This document shows, piece after piece, positions 1-13,900 of a stretch of DNA of 64,000 nt. The stretch spans positions 93,850-157,849 of the forward strand of contig JAGFNK010000069.1 of NCBI GenBank assembly GCA_025769875.1, written 5' to 3'. This stretch comes from Russula earlei (lineage: Eukaryota > Basidiomycota > Agaricomycetes > Russulales > Russulaceae). Position 1 is the stretch's first letter, and each line of letters starts with the position of its first letter. Position numbers and translations under genes: made by a program. The notes beneath the pieces are model-generated. The model saw nothing but the letters and a program-made list of their open reading frames with translations. It made no database searches and was not told the origin of the DNA.

Positions 1-3000
1 GTTGCAGTTGTCGCATGACATGGTCAGCACGTATCGCTCGAGTCGAGATGAAGATAGGATCAAACCTCTGAGGAGCATATTATGTAAGCAGTTGGATCTC
101 TGCACATGACAATGTTCATCTTATCTCCCCCCGTGATCGTGAAATCAGTGACTTCAATCAAAGTTATCAAACCACTTGATTCGAAACGTCCAAGGCATCT
201 CACCGTTTCCTTTGAAACAAGCACAGGTATAGTCGAGTCGACCGTCGAATACGACACCGAAGAATCTGCTCGGGATTGGAGGCGAGAGTTCCTAGGTGTG
301 TTACGTCTTGAAGAGGAATATTAACGTGGCACAGACGTGATTTAATGGTCGCTAAATAGGTGCCCTGTTTTTGTATCGCAGGAATCGCCGTTTGGCTTTG
401 ATTAATGATGACTTGGACGATGCAAACGCCGTTCGCATCAATATCCCGCTCAGTCGAGTGAGTACTGTGGACAAGACGGATCACATTGCATTTGCTGGAC
501 TCCTCAGCGTCTCGTTTGACCCCAAATCTTACCATGGCGCAACCGAAAACCCCGCCCCAAATACGGAAGGACAAGAGGATATCACTCTTCTCGACACCGC
601 ACCGGAAAGACAAGTGCTACAGTTTGGTGTCCTGCGCAAGGACTTTGACTGGACGAGCGTGATGACCCACGTAAACAATGCAAAGACCTCTGCATCTGAG
701 GACAATATCAAGTGGCCTGGATTCAGAGTTTTCCTCGATGTAGATAACCAGACATGGGAGACCCAGAACAAATCCGACAACAATCTAAACGACGTCGTCA
801 AGTCTGCTTCGTTGGCCCTGGGATTGGATACCACCAAAGAGATATGGGGTACGTTTGTATCCTTTCTATCTCCATCCTTCTCTCATGCCTTCTCAGTTGC
901 GAAGGCCAATCTTCATCGCTTAGTTGTGAGCTATTCTGGCCGCATTGCCGTAAACACGGACTGGGTCGGATTCTGGTCCAAGTCCGTTACTGGAGACATC
1001 ACTTATCGCGTCCCGTTGTCTCGCATCAGGAGCGTGAAGCCACATGACCGCACATGCGCACGCGACTATGCTCTCGCGATTGAAATACAGGGCCAGCACG
1101 ATCTGCGCCTCGGGTTCTCCTCGGAAAAGAAACGAGACGACGCTATCGAGCAGATCAATCGCATTATTGGCCTCTCCGTGGACCACATTTCGTTGTCGCC
1201 CACGCCGACCTCCGTTCCCCTAGCTTCCCCTGTTCCTCCGATCGACCTGGGTTCGCAGGCCACTCTTGTGATCGACGACACGACTCCTCACGCGACACCC
1301 CGTCCCGCGCACACGTTGCCCTCGCGCAGCGCGACGTCCATTCTGGCGCCACTCTCGCGCGTCCCGTCAAGTGTGCAGAACCAGCATATCCCTCACACGA
1401 TGAAGTCGATCCTCCCAAAGGCGATCAATATGCCCGAGGGCATTTTGCTTTCCATGCCATCGATGCACGTTGTCTGCCTTACCATCGGGTCGCGGGGTGA
1501 CGTACAGCCGTACATCGCGTTAGGTCGCGGGCTGCAGAAAGAGGGGCACAAAGTGACGATCGTCACGCACGAAGAGTACAAGGCGTGGGTAACAAGCTTC
1601 GGAATAGAGCACAGAACCGCGGGGGGCGATCCGGGTGCACTCATGAAGCTAAGCGTAGAGAACAAGGTGATAGACTGCTCGTTCGATTCGGGGGCCGAAG
1701 CTGATGCCTTTTGCTCGTGTAGATGTTCTCACCTCAATTCTTCAAGGAGAGCTTGTCTAATGTTCGTCTTGTGTTTCGCGATGACTTGCTCTTTCTGACC
1801 TGGGTTCTAGTTCCGTACTTGGCTGGACGACTGTACGCTTCCGAACCCCTGGCACGCGCCTTCATTCGTTGATATCATCTTCTGTAGTGCTCGTTGATTC
1901 TTGGGAGCAGTGCAAGGATGCAGATGTCCTACTGGAAAGTCCGTCAGCGATGGCGGGCGTGCACATCGCTGAAGCACTCCGTGGGTCAAAGCGCTGGTCG
2001 ATCACCTTCTTTGGCTGATCATTTGTCCGTATAGACATTCCATATTTCCGAACTTTCACTATGCCTTGGACCAAGTACGATCGACGGTCGTTACTCGTCG
2101 TTTGAGTTGCTGACAGGGTATTTATAGGACCAAAGAGTTCCCTCACGCCTTCCTCGGGCCCCCGGTCGAGTCCCCGACATTCAACGCGGCATCGTAAGCT
2201 CTCCCTTTTTCCACTCCGACCCCACTCGCTGAGGACTGTTTCTCAGTTATGTGCTCTTCGACAATGTCTTTTGGACCGCCACCTCTTCTCAAATTAACAG
2301 GTGGCGCAAGCACACACTCGGGATCGGCCACACTGATATGGGCCACCTCGCTCAATCCAAAATTCCTTTCATCTATAACTTCTCCCCAGTATGCATACAC
2401 CGACCCTTCGTTGCGCTTTCTGACATCATTGTCCAGTCTGTGGTGCCCAAACCTCTTGATTGGGGAGATACCACAGTCGTCTCCGGGTAGTGAGTTTGGA
2501 GTTTTCCTTTTGTTCTTTCGACCAAATATCTATTCATCGCTTTAAAATCAGCTGGTTCCTGGACAACCCGGAGTTGGGCTGGACGCCACCGCAAACGCTG
2601 ATCGATTGGATGAGGAAGGCTAGGGAAGACCGCAAGCCAATTGTGTACATTGGATTCGGGAGCATCACAGTGCCTGATCCCAAGCTTGTGACAGAGCGCA
2701 TCATTCGCGGCGTTCTAAAGAGTTAGTGCCGGTCATGCGTCGTATAATGACTGCCCCACACGTCGTTGACCTTCATTCTTGCATCAGGTGGTGTGCGTGC
2801 GATTATCTCCAAAGGTTGGTCAGCGCGAATGTCGAAGGGTAAGGATGAGGATGTCACATTCCCCGACGAATGCTATTCGGTAAGTTACTCGAGGCACACG
2901 CTTCTGATTGGATCTGACCTTTGTTTTTTCGCTCAGTTGGACAAAGTACCACATGAGTGCGTGTCGCCGCGCGGCGCTGAGCGGGGTTGCGTCAGCATGC

Positions 3001-3624
3001 TTACCACTTTGGCGCCATAGCTGGCTCTTCCCACAGATTGATGCCGTGTTGCATCACGGCGGGGCCGGAACCACAGGGGCTAGCTTACGAGGTGAGATAT
3101 CATGTTCCTCGTCAGCGTCATCCTTTCTGATCACGACAGCTGGTATCCCAACCCTTATCCGTCCCTGGTTTGGGTAAGTCGAGGCGACAGAGAAGGTTCA
3201 TGTACTCACTACTATCCCAGGGACCAGTTCTTCTGGGCCTCCAGGGTGCAAAAGTTGGGCGTGCGTAACATCACTCGCATCACCAACGACCTCGTTTGAC
3301 ATGTGAATTCAGGCTGGCATCAGGTTGAACAGTCTTCATTCCAAAGAAGTGTCTCATGCCCTGAAGAAAGCAACGACTGATCGGTGAGTCACTGGCGCGG
3401 TTCCGTTGTCAGTGTTAGTATTGAGACGGTTGGTCGATCCAGTGTGATGAGAGAGAAGGCTGCGAATGTGGGAGAGCGCATCCGACAGGTAGGAATGAAT
3501 ACTCATTTCAATGATGAGCGTGAGCTGACCGATCACGTAGGAGGACGGAGTGTATACCACGATCAGGACCCTATACGATTACCTTCCTCGTGCAGGACGT
3601 GATCGCAAGACTATACATCATTGA
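1..3624 (+). CDS. ATG26: Sterol 3-beta-glucosyltransferase, ATG26/UGT51 type (5' partial, multi-exon)
   Basis: Transfers glucose from UDP-glucose to the 3-hydroxyl of membrane sterols. The window opens inside the PH/GRAM-like N-terminal part ([13 protein letters not shown]), then introns 84-148 and 296-359, and a long exon from 360 to about 1668 holding a second GRAM-like segment ([20 protein letters not shown]) and the start of the GT28 domain ([17 protein letters not shown] at about 1480). About ten more short introns follow. The C-terminal nucleotide-sugar site reads [13 protein letters not shown] near 3051-3091 and continues after an intron into [10 protein letters not shown] and [13 protein letters not shown]. 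The last exon 3541-3624 ends in DRKTIHH and a TGA stop. All junctions I tried stay in frame, so the gene looks intact apart from its missing start. It is a tandem paralogue of the next gene with the same intron positions. Domain calls rest on family knowledge. Confidence 0.9.
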
Positions 3625-4356
3625 AGAGGTCATCTTGATTGAAACCTCCACATACTCTACTGCATCTACTGGCAGTCAGTCTGTCTTTACCAGGGCCCTT
3701 GTATTCACGGAGCTGGGATGTATTACCAATTCCCAGATAGGCGTAATTATTCCAGGCCCCAGCAGCGTGAATACGAAACTAAGTAGACCGGTCCGCGGAT
3801 GACCGGCCGGACGAATGGGGATGGAAGGGTATCTTTTTTTCTTTTTTTTGGGTCAGCCGTAACGGGTGGGGAGAGAACTCGTTACCTAAACCGAGTTTGT
3901 AGGCGCCGAGAAGGCCCGTCGGCCTCTGTTCTCAAGGCTTGCGTGAAGCAGAACGGCTGGTTTGCAATGTCCAGCGCAGAAAGCGCATATATTAAGGTAG
4001 CCGTGGTTCCCTGGGTAGTAGGCGTGCCTCGGGGTGAATCGGGGAGCGGGTGACGGAAGTGATGAGTAAGATATGTCATCCCTCTGCCGTTTCCAGTGGG
4101 ACGCAACGTCGGCAGGGATCGACCCCTCGAAGGGGTAAGGTCCGTGGACTGGACAAGTGAGAAGAGAGCAGATCCCTTAGGGCGTCAGAGTCACTTGATT
4201 GTCATCATACAAGTACAACGGAACGTGCACCGCAAACAGCAAGCAGCAGAATCCCGTCCTTCCTATCATATCACAACATCATGCGCTGGCTACGCATGGC
4301 CCGCAAGTCACACGTCCAGTCTGACCTCCCCGGCCCTCATCGTAGCACCATCGACG
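3625..4356. other. Intergenic region between the two glucosyltransferases
   Basis: No coding exon is seen in these 732 bases. They must hold the 3' end of the first gene and the promoter and 5' UTR of the second. A T-rich tract (about 3835-3850) and an AT-rich stretch near 3988-3996 are the only visible compositional features. Confidence 0.5.
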
Positions 4357-7300
4357 ATGGCCCCCAAGACGTATCTAACTGACGACCTCACAAAGCAGCC
4401 CGCTCAGCCGCCGGACGCCCACGTCAACCTCTCCCAGATGTTCAGCGACGCCGCCCTCTATGAGAGAGTGATCAACGCCTGCCCAGAGTCCTTGAAGAAC
4501 CGCACCTTCTTCAACGCGGACGACCAGACGATCCCGAACTGCCTCGGCGGCTTCAACGACCTCATCGGCCGCGATCTCAGCCACGTCGAGCGCGCCGTCA
4601 CGGACAGGCTCGCAAAGCTGTCCGTCCACAATTGGGCCTCGCCGACGGAGGACCTCTTTGGCCCCGACGCCCCTCAAGAGGAAGAAGAGCACAGGGAGGC
4701 CAGCTCGTCCGACGAGGCCGAAGACGAGAAACGGTCACGCCCCCGGTCTGAGCCGTCGACCGCGGAAGAGGAGCCGGAGTCGCCTGGCGAACCCAAGCTC
4801 ACCCCCGAGGAAGTCGTCGATCTGCTCGAACAGGAGTTTGGTGCGCTTGCTCCCCCTGGGGAGGAGAAGCTACTACTGGAGGCCGATGCGGCGTTCTTCA
4901 AGGATGTCGTCATTTTGGTCCGTCCTTTTGCCCTTAACACATCCCGTGTTGGCTCACCCCCTCTTTCTTTTTTTTTTTTTTTTTTTTTCCTTTTCTTGCC
5001 ATGTTCAGGGCGTCGTTCACCTCACCACACACCGATTCACCTTTCACGCCTCACTCCTATCTTCTGAACCAGGTCACTCTGAAAAGATTGTCAAGTCCGG
5101 ATCAGCCCTTATCCACCGCAGGGGATGGCGTCGAAAAAGGAGAGTCTGGTTGCAATTGGACCACGATATGATCAGCTCTTTCCCGTCCAGTCGTGACGAG
5201 GATAGAATCAAGCCCCTCAGGAGTATCCTCTGTATGTATCTCAACCGTTCTTAACTATGCGACTCCCGTTCTTTTGTTAACCCGATTATGCAGTGTCCTC
5301 AATCAAGGAAATCAAACCCGTTGATTGGAAGCGACCCCGAAGGATAGGTGTCGTCTTCGAGTCTAGACACGGCATTACTGAGGTATCTGTCGAGTTCGAC
5401 ACAATCGAAGCGGCACGAGATTGGAGGAACGAACTCAGAAGTGTGTCTCTTCTTACTTTCCTCTTCAAGCGATGGATGAATGAGGCTCTTCTCCATAGGC
5501 GTTATTTTCCTATATCGCCGAAATCGTCGGGCCGTTCTGGATCCTACAGAAGACGTCAATGCGATTCGCCTCAATATCCCTTTATCCCGGGTTGCAGGAG
5601 TATCCAAGTCATCATGCCTCTCGTTCGCTTACATGATTTCCCTTACCATCGCTGCTGATCCACTCGTTCCCAACGAGGCGACAAGCTCAATCAGCGCGGA
5701 AAGCGATACATCCTCTGACGTCCTCTCGGAGAGTGACACCGAGCCCTATGTCGTACAACTTAGCATTATACGCAAACACCCACTCTGGGATGATCTCACC
5801 CCGCACATCGAGAAGGCAAAGGCTGCTGCTGCTGCGGATACCACAGAGTGGCCTGGCGCAAGGGTGTACATTGACTTCGACCCGAGGACTGACTTGGCAC
5901 GCCCAGAATCAGACAGCAGCGAGTTGAGCAATCTGCAATATTCTGTATCGCGTGCTTTGGGTCTCGATCCGACGAAAGACTTTTTTAGTGAGTGGAGATG
6001 TCTACGTTCAAGACACTTGTTTGATAAACACTTTTTCAGTGACTTCGGCACACACTCATGGTCGCTTCACCGTGAATTATGGCCGCTTCGCTGTAAATGC
6101 CGAATGCATCGGATTTTGGTCGCGATCTATTGCCTTTGGCAGAGATGTGTGCTATCGTGTCCCTATCGCGCGGGTCAAGGGAGTCACAGGACAAAGTCGC
6201 TGCAAATTTGGGCGGGATCATATTCTTGCTGTCCAAGTGCAAGGTCGGCGTGATCTTCACATACACTTCCTTGACCCAAAGAAGCGCGATACGGCGGTCG
6301 AACACGCAATCCGTTATATCGGGCTTGCGCAGGAATCACGCTATGACACAACGGTATCCTCACCAATCACACTCACCCCTTATACCTCACGAGATGACTC
6401 GTCGACATCAAACGGTTCACCTCAACGTGCTGAAGGTCTAGACGATAGTGCAGCTTCGGCGGCGGCAAAGCCCACCTCGCCGCTGTCTCGGCTCCCCTCC
6501 TTACAGTCTACATCCACCTCATCCGGTAACTCAAAGTCTGGGCGCAACGCGAGCTCCATCTTGGCCCCACTATCACGCGTGCCCTCGACCGTGCAAAAGG
6601 CGAGGAATGGGCAAATTATGCGTGCACTTTTCCCCAAACCAGTAAACGTGCCCAACGAGGTTCTTATGACCATACCCTCGAAGCATTTTGTATGCTTGAC
6701 GATCGGCTCGCGTGGCGACGTGCAACCCTACATCGCGCTGGGAAAAGCATTGCAGAAGGAGGGTCACAGGGTGACCATTGTGACCCATGAGGAGTATAAG
6801 AATTGGGTCACAGGTTTTGGAATTGAACACAGAACTGCAGGTGGTGATCCTGCGGCGCTGATGAAACTCAGTGTCGAGAACAAGGTGTGTAGGATATTCA
6901 TGGTACGCTACTGTGTCAGATAACCTGGTTCTCAAAGATGTTCTCGCCTCAATTCTTCAAGGAGAGCTTATCGAATGTGGGTATCCATGCTCTGAGAAAT
7001 GGTCTTTTTAGCTCATAGCGTTCTTAGTTCCGTTCCTGGCTTGACGATCGTGCGCTTTCCTGTCTCCGTTTAATGGGACGGGTTCCTAATTCTCCACAGT
7101 CCTAGTTGATTCCTGGGAGCAATGCAAGGATGCCGATGTGCTCTTAGAAAGCCCCTCGGCCATGGCAGGTGTACACATTGCGGAAGCCCTCCGTGAGTTT
7201 CTTCATTACCCAATTCTCGTTCACAGTCGAACTTGGATTTCTGCAGACATCCCGTACTTCCGGACCTTTACCATGCCCTGGACGAAGTATGTTATCAGTC

Positions 7301-8880
7301 ATGGACTGTTTTTCTGAGATCCTGACCCATAAATCACAGGACTCGCGAGTTCCCTCACGCCTTCCTGGGCCCACCAGTCGAGTCACCCACCTTTAACGCT
7401 GCGTCGTAAGTGGTTTTAACGGTGTTCCAATGTGCGGGCTATCGAGACACCTTCGATAGTTATATTCTTTTCGACAACGTTCTTTGGGCTGCCACTTCTT
7501 CCCAAATCAATCGTTGGCGTAAACATACTCTGGGGATAAGCTCAACTGATATGGGCCATCTTGCCCAGTCCAAGATCCCATTCATCTATAACTTTTCTCA
7601 GGTACTTCCAGTATGTCACAACACATAGCCCTTTATATTCACGTCATTGTATAGGCCGTGGTTCCCAAACCTCTCGACTGGGGAGATGCAACGGCCATTT
7701 CTGGATAGTGTGTCACACTTTCAATGGTCATTGCTCATGAGATTCTTATGGACACCTCATTAGCTGGTTCCTTGATAATCCAGAGCTTAACTGGACGCCT
7801 CCTCGAGATCTTCTGGATTTTATTGCGAAGGCGCGCTCTGATGGAAAAGCACTCGTCTACATCGGATTCGGTAGCATCATCGTACCCAATCCTAAACTGG
7901 TGACCGAGCGCCTCATTCGAGCGGTCCAGAAAAGTAAAGTCCACCTGGCGCGTGGCATACCACCTCCTGACACATGTACCCAGGTGATGTCCGCGCGATC
8001 ATCTCGAAGGGTTGGTCAGCGCGCATGTCCAAATCCAAAGGCGAGGATGACGTCGTTTTCCCGAAGGAGTGCTTCTCTGTGAGTTTAATCGGTTTCTTCT
8101 TCCTGTGGAGGTTATTCCAGACCGCTTACTACCTTGATCACCACCTACAGCTGGATCGAGTACCTCATGAGTATGCATTTATCACAGGTGACCATGTGCC
8201 TCTCCCTGACCGCCCCTACTTCGTAGTTGGCTCTTCCCCAAGATTGACGCAGCCTTACATCACGGCGGAGCTGGTACGACTGGTGCCAGCCTACGAGGTA
8301 TGGCGTTTTATTCTTTCATGGGCGGGCGTTGATCAATCCGAACAGCTGGGATCCCCACTCTGATTCGTCCATGGTTCGGGTGAGTCTTTCGAATTTTGAA
8401 CTTCATAATTGTGCTGACGTACCATTGCGCTCGACGAACGTACAGAGACCAGTTTTTTTGGGCATCGCGGGTCCAGAAGCTCGGGGTAAACTTTCCGTCG
8501 CTACGTCGGCTCTGAGGTCATGATTCTGATTGCAAATATCGGATAACAGGCTGGTCTAAGGGTTAATAGTCTCCATTCAACTGAGGTCGCGAACGCACTG
8601 AAGAGGGCGACCACTGACCGGTGAGTGTCATCAAACTCGCTTTGTCCTCAAATTTGATGTAGGTTTAACAAAATATTGCAGGGTAATGAAGGAGAAAGCA
8701 GCGAGCGTCGGAGAACGAATCCGATCCGTGAGTAATGCCTCTTCTTACGTTCCTGTCCTTTAAAGGGATTTGATTGACAATAATTCGCAGGAGGATGGCG
8801 TGCGCACGGCCATTGGTCAGATATATACGTATCTTCCCCGCGCCGGCCGCGACCGCAAGTCAATCCCGAAGTCAGGATGA
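4357..8880 (+). CDS. ATG26: Sterol 3-beta-glucosyltransferase, ATG26/UGT51 type (complete tandem paralogue)
   Basis: Complete copy starting with [11 protein letters not shown] at 4357 and ending in DRKSIPKSG and TGA at 8878-8880. Exon 1 (4357-4917) encodes an acidic Ser/Glu-rich N-terminus of 187 residues. Exon 2 (5009-5231) carries the GRAM/PH portion ([17 protein letters not shown], then [15 protein letters not shown]). Exons follow at 5294-5440, 5499-5987 and 6040-6885 (second GRAM-like part and [20 protein letters not shown]), then a series of small exons through the catalytic half, including VYIGFGSI and [15 protein letters not shown] near 8250-8300. The intron layout matches the upstream paralogue, which supports tandem duplication. 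The UDP-glucose and sterol substrates are inferred from the family. Such enzymes act at the membrane and in some fungi take part in pexophagy; no role can be assigned here. Confidence 0.92.
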
Positions 8881-10984
8881 TTAGTGACGCTACTACGATG
8901 ATTTATCATGATCATGACATGATGGACCATTTGGGACCCTCAAGAACCACACCTCTTTCCCCCCGTAAATTGTGCATATCCGTGCTCTTTTGCGACCTTT
9001 GACGTGTCAAGTAGCTGTAAATGTAGATCCTAATACTGTATAGGCCACCCTAGCGTCCCTCTCATCTTCTGTGTGCTACATCTGTCTTGGCCGTACTTTT
9101 GTGCCCGACATCCGTGTCTACCAGTGTAACGTTTTGCTTTACTTTCGAACACGCTCAAATTTTGGTGACCTTCACTGTTGGCTTCGAGCGATCAGGACTA
9201 ACATTGTCCGGCTCTTCGCGTTAGCGGCGGCGGCCACTTTCGATTTTTGATTTTTCAAAAGTTAGGAAACGTCTCGTGTGATCGGGTGCCATCGCGTTCA
9301 CGAATCGCACTCTCGAAGAACCAAACAGGTTCGAACATCGCATCGACGTCCTCTGAAAAGGCTGAAACGGCCTACTGGCGCTCATGGACACGCGACCCTC
9401 GTTTGGGGCGCAAGGGCTGGGCGTACGGTAGAGTAGCACACAAGCACCGCACATGGAACAGGGCCGGTCGGTCGTCGGTCGTCGTACTAGGTGAGGAGCT
9501 AGCGCTAGCACGAGCACTGGCGCTGCCAGCACCGTCACGGTGACGGCGTGCGCACGAAAACGGGGAGAACTCCCGAGTCCATTCTTTGTTGCGATTGTGA
9601 TGATCTTGTATCTTGCGGCTTCCTTCAGTTTTCCCGATCTCAACACAACCAACCATGTGAGGCTTGCACTGTATATATATATATACAATGGAAGGGCGCC
9701 GGCGCGCTGAACCGAACCCAGTGCCAGTGCCAGTGCCAGTGCCAGTGCCAGTACTAGTCCCAATACCCGAACTCGCAGATAGGAGGAAGAGTCCACTTGG
9801 AGAGGTCAAGCAGAGAAGCGGCACTGGGCACCGGCAGCTCCTTTTTTTTTTTTAGGTTCTAAACAATGTAAGTCACACGGCGGCAAGGTGAAACGCTGGC
9901 AGGATGGAGCAAAGGATGAAAGGGTTTATGAGGAAACCGACAAGAATGTACGCAGGGCGCCCAGACGTTTCATCGGATGATCGGATGGTGACGATCTGCA
10001 CGCAACTACTAACTCGGATGTGAGGCGTGCAGGCCAGGCGAAATGCAACGGGGGGGATGGGGATGGGGATGCTCACGGCTCACTTTCCATCGCGATCGCG
10101 AACACTGGCACTTATTGGCTCACCTCGCCTCTCAATCAACGTCAAGCATCAAGGGCCCAAAAAGAAAAATTGGCCGTTTGTTTTCTCCAAATAGTCACGT
10201 TCATGATCTTAAAGTTGAGGCCGACAAACCGGGGGACTCATTGCGGAAAAGTGACGGAAGACGAAGAAAGATACATGTTGCCAAATACTTGTGTGGGCAG
10301 GAAGGACGAGCGAGGGTCAGCGGGAGTTTCTTTGCGTGGTAAGGACAAAGGCATAAAATGTGCAGTTCCGGACCTCTGATTTTGTTTCAAAGAAACAAGA
10401 TGAGAAAAACGAAAGGGAAAAGAGGTAATGATTCCAAAGTCGCAGTGTTTGGCCAAGGTTATTTACAGGTGGATTGGATTGTTGGGCACTGGAAGGGGGA
10501 TTGGGGAGAGAGAGAAGGGATTAGGAGAGGCCCAGAATTACGAAAGATGAATTGGGTGGGCTGTGGAATGTCCTTGAGCAGGAACCTGCGACCTAGGAGA
10601 AGACAAAAAAATAAATAGCAAAGGTGTATGGAACATTGGGAGCATTAATCAGAGTGACGTAGGCCGTGAACCATAAAATGAGGATGATAGCAGAAATGTA
10701 TGGAAACCTGTGTAAGATGGCTGCATGCAAGGGGAAAGTTGCGGTGGGGTTCCGCTTTTTGCATAGTGAGTACAAACATTTGCCTTTGTTATGCATACAC
10801 TGATCGAAGTGAGGTGCATAAACGAACGAAATAGAGTCCAGGGTGGTGAGGGTCAAGACGAAAGATGGACGGATTGGCTAAAAAAACAGTGATTGATTGA
10901 TGTGCGTTATGCCTCGCTCTTGTTCGTGTCTATGAGGTTTGTTTCATGCGATCGCTTTTAGCTCCGCGACCAACCGCTAATCAG
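8881..10984. other. Gene-poor 2.1-kb stretch with microsatellites
   Basis: I find no convincing gene here. It contains a (TA)n tract at 9671-9686, a run of five GTGCCA hexamers at 9721-9750, and poly-T at about 9841-9853. Open frames across 9221-9824 translate the microsatellites (AL or GT repeats) and look spurious. The right end is the 3' flank of the convergent minus-strand kinase gene. Confidence 0.5.
9671..9750. repeat. Microsatellites: (TA)n and (GTGCCA)5
   Basis: An alternating TA run at 9671-9686 is followed 34 bases later by five perfect GTGCCA hexamers (9721-9750), which then degrade to GTACTA. These are simple repeats read directly from the sequence. Confidence 0.85.
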
Positions 10985-13900
10985 TCAGCGAATATTTGTC
11001 AGAAACGTCAAGGCAACAGACAAAGGCGGCAGACACACCGTTGCCTCTCGCAAGAGGTCTTCTTGACTCATGTCTGCCGAATTTTGCTGTTGGCCAAGAC
11101 GGATGCCGTATTGCAATAGCTGGCGCATATAGTACGGGTTGATGATCGTCTCGTCCTGGGCAAGCTCAGGCTTGCGTGTAGGTTCGGGTTGATAGTGTCT
11201 CCCCTAAATCCCGAGAATAAAAAAAGGTACCATCATCAATCAGCGTACGACGGGAAAGAGAAGACCCGTGCAACGCACCTTCTTTCATTCCCAGCCATTC
11301 CTGCTCTAAAAGCTCGGGAATTGTCACTCTCTCCTTCGGATTTCGCGCCAAACACTTCTTCGTGCATGCGATCACGTATGTCGGCACGCGCCGCCTGAGG
11401 TGGTCGAGCGTCTTCGGTGGACTTCCCATGCTCGCAGAGCGCACCGTTGGTGTCGCGTATTCAGGAAACTCGATCGCATGCGCGGTGTCGGGAATCGCCT
11501 TCATTTTCTGGTAAACCGAGAGGTGTTGGAATGGAGGGATGACCGTAGACCATTTGATAGAGAATGCAGCCTAGCGACCATACATCACTTGGCCTGCCGA
11601 CCTTGAGACGCCGCATACCATCGGGAAGCTCGATGGTTTCCGGAGACATGTAGTTCACGGTACCAATCTATGAGTCGAAGAAATTCTTGGGTCAGCGGGA
11701 GGACAACCACACTGAGATCTCCACGAAAGCATACCTGATGATCTCGCTGAATGTTGGTGGTATCATTAGCAATCGCATTTGCGATCCCAAAATCGATTAA
11801 TTTGAGCTGCCCACGGACGAGAACGAAGTTTGCCGGTTTGAGGTCAGAGTGCACAATCTTCTCTTCATGGATCACTTGAACGGCCTGAAGCATCTGGTAG
11901 GCAAATAAATCAGCACCCAGCGACCAAGGAAGCAGAAAACGGAACTACCTGCTGCCAGTAGTAGGCAATCCAGACCAAGTTCAGGGGCTCTTTCTGTTGA
12001 TCTTGAAGAAGCCTTGCGAAGTCTTTGGATGCAAAAGGTCCAAGTTGAGCCACAAGCCCCACCATGTCTCGTGTGAAATACGCCACTAACCGATTTCGCC
12101 GCACTCCATAACCAGCATCAAGTGACCCTTTGTTCCCCCTGGTCCGGGCTTAACTTCACTGTCCACAAGCCTGATGATCCTGCTGTTCCCGCTCAAGCGT
12201 TTAAGGAGAGCGATCTCGTTCATATATCCGCTCATCGTTTCTGCGTCTGTCTTGTCAAGCGAGACGCGTTTGATGGCATATATCTCGTTCGCATTGTTCA
12301 TCACACGGTAAACGCGCGACGAACCGCCCTTTCCAATCAAGTCGAGCCGTGCATAGGCCTTTTTGCTCACAACGAGGTTGCGAGTCTTCACCTCTGGGAC
12401 AGGTACATGAGCTACCTCATCCTCGCCTGCTACGGGATTTAGTTCTGACGTAGTGGGGCTGCGCCTGTGTCGAACAGAGGCGAGCGGGGCACGCGGGGGT
12501 GGTGGGACCTCGGCCAGTTTGGGTGACGTAGACTGTGGTCGTACAGGTGCGAGCGTTTGAGGTTGCGGAGGAGGAAGGTTGGTAACAGCGGATCGCAGTG
12601 TATCGGATTCGCGGCGCTGGTGACCATAGGTAGCGCGAAGGTGTGCCGCGCTAGCTACTGCAATATGCGTCGGGGATGGTGACTTACCGCGGACGATGTG
12701 GTCTTGCGGAAACGGTCGGCCTTAGAACATACATAAAGTGAGCACATGCGGAAATTGAAACTTGTCATGGACATTCACGGTCAGGGTCCACGTCCTCCTC
12801 TTCACGTCTCTGGAGAGCTCTGGCATACTCCGCTACACGAACGCGAATTAAAACATGCGATGGGACAGAAAGCAGAGTCTAGCCAACATACCATCTTCCA
12901 GGGCGATCTCCCGGTCACGGCGCCTCTTTTCCTCCAACGTTACGCGCGTCGCCCCTGTACGAGATTGGGTTAGACCCATGCTGGTCCCTGGTCGCGCACC
13001 AGAATGCGAGGCCACGCTCGAGAGGGGTGGCGCAACGGGTCGCTCCGGCGCTAGTCACTTTCAGCGAGCCTTTCATCTCAATCACGCAGGGGTACTCACT
13101 AGACGCGTCGCTGAGACTTGCAGATCGCCGGGGACGAGTACCAGAATGCGTGAGCGCATTGACGCGTTGACGTGTAGGCGGCGGTTGAGATCGCACGTAT
13201 TGCCACTCTTCAGCACCACCAGCGGCCTCCGAGCTACCAGCCAGTTCAGCGATCAAGGCGTCGTCCGCGCCATCAACCTCAGAAATCTTGTCGATAGCGA
13301 GGCCAGGCGTAAACTTTTTCTGTCCAAGTGAGTGCACGCGACTGAGACGGCTCGGTCCCGCAACCAGTTGGCGCGTGGAGGATGCGCTGGATGCAATCGG
13401 TAGTGATGGCCGTTGGGGAACTGGTACAACATCGGCCAAAGTGGAGCGGACGTTAGAAGAGGAGGCACCGACAGCAGAGTAACGCGAGGAAAGGAAGCTG
13501 TAGTGGGCATCGGACAAAGCAGGTGCCGATCTAGGAGGAGAGTAGCGACGATGGATGCTACTCGGACCAGGCGCGGTATCGAGAGGCATCAAAGAGGAGC
13601 CGTCAAGGTTCTCTTTGTCGTCCTGAGGGAGACCCGCGACTTGCGATTTGAGGTCGATTTCCTCCTGTTCTTGTTGCTGTTGGATCTTGAGCTTCTCGTT
13701 CATCTGGTTGAACTCTTCGAGGGTGACGCGTCTTGGACCGCCAGCCGAACGCCCGGAGCTACGTAGACCGCCGGCAAGAAGGGTACGAAAGTGAATGGAA
13801 GAGGGCTGAGCCGACGTATGCGATGATTGGGAGCCAGATTGGGGGAGAGAGACGGGGCCAGAGAGAGCACGCTGGAAGGAGCGCAGGGCGGATTGGGCAG

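Noticed and set aside
9221..9824. Minus-strand frames of 150-191 codons, one with a hydrophobic ALALAL start resembling a signal peptide
   Set aside because: The hydrophobic run and the GT repeat are translations of the GTGCCA microsatellite and the TA tract; no conserved motif and two frames equally open.
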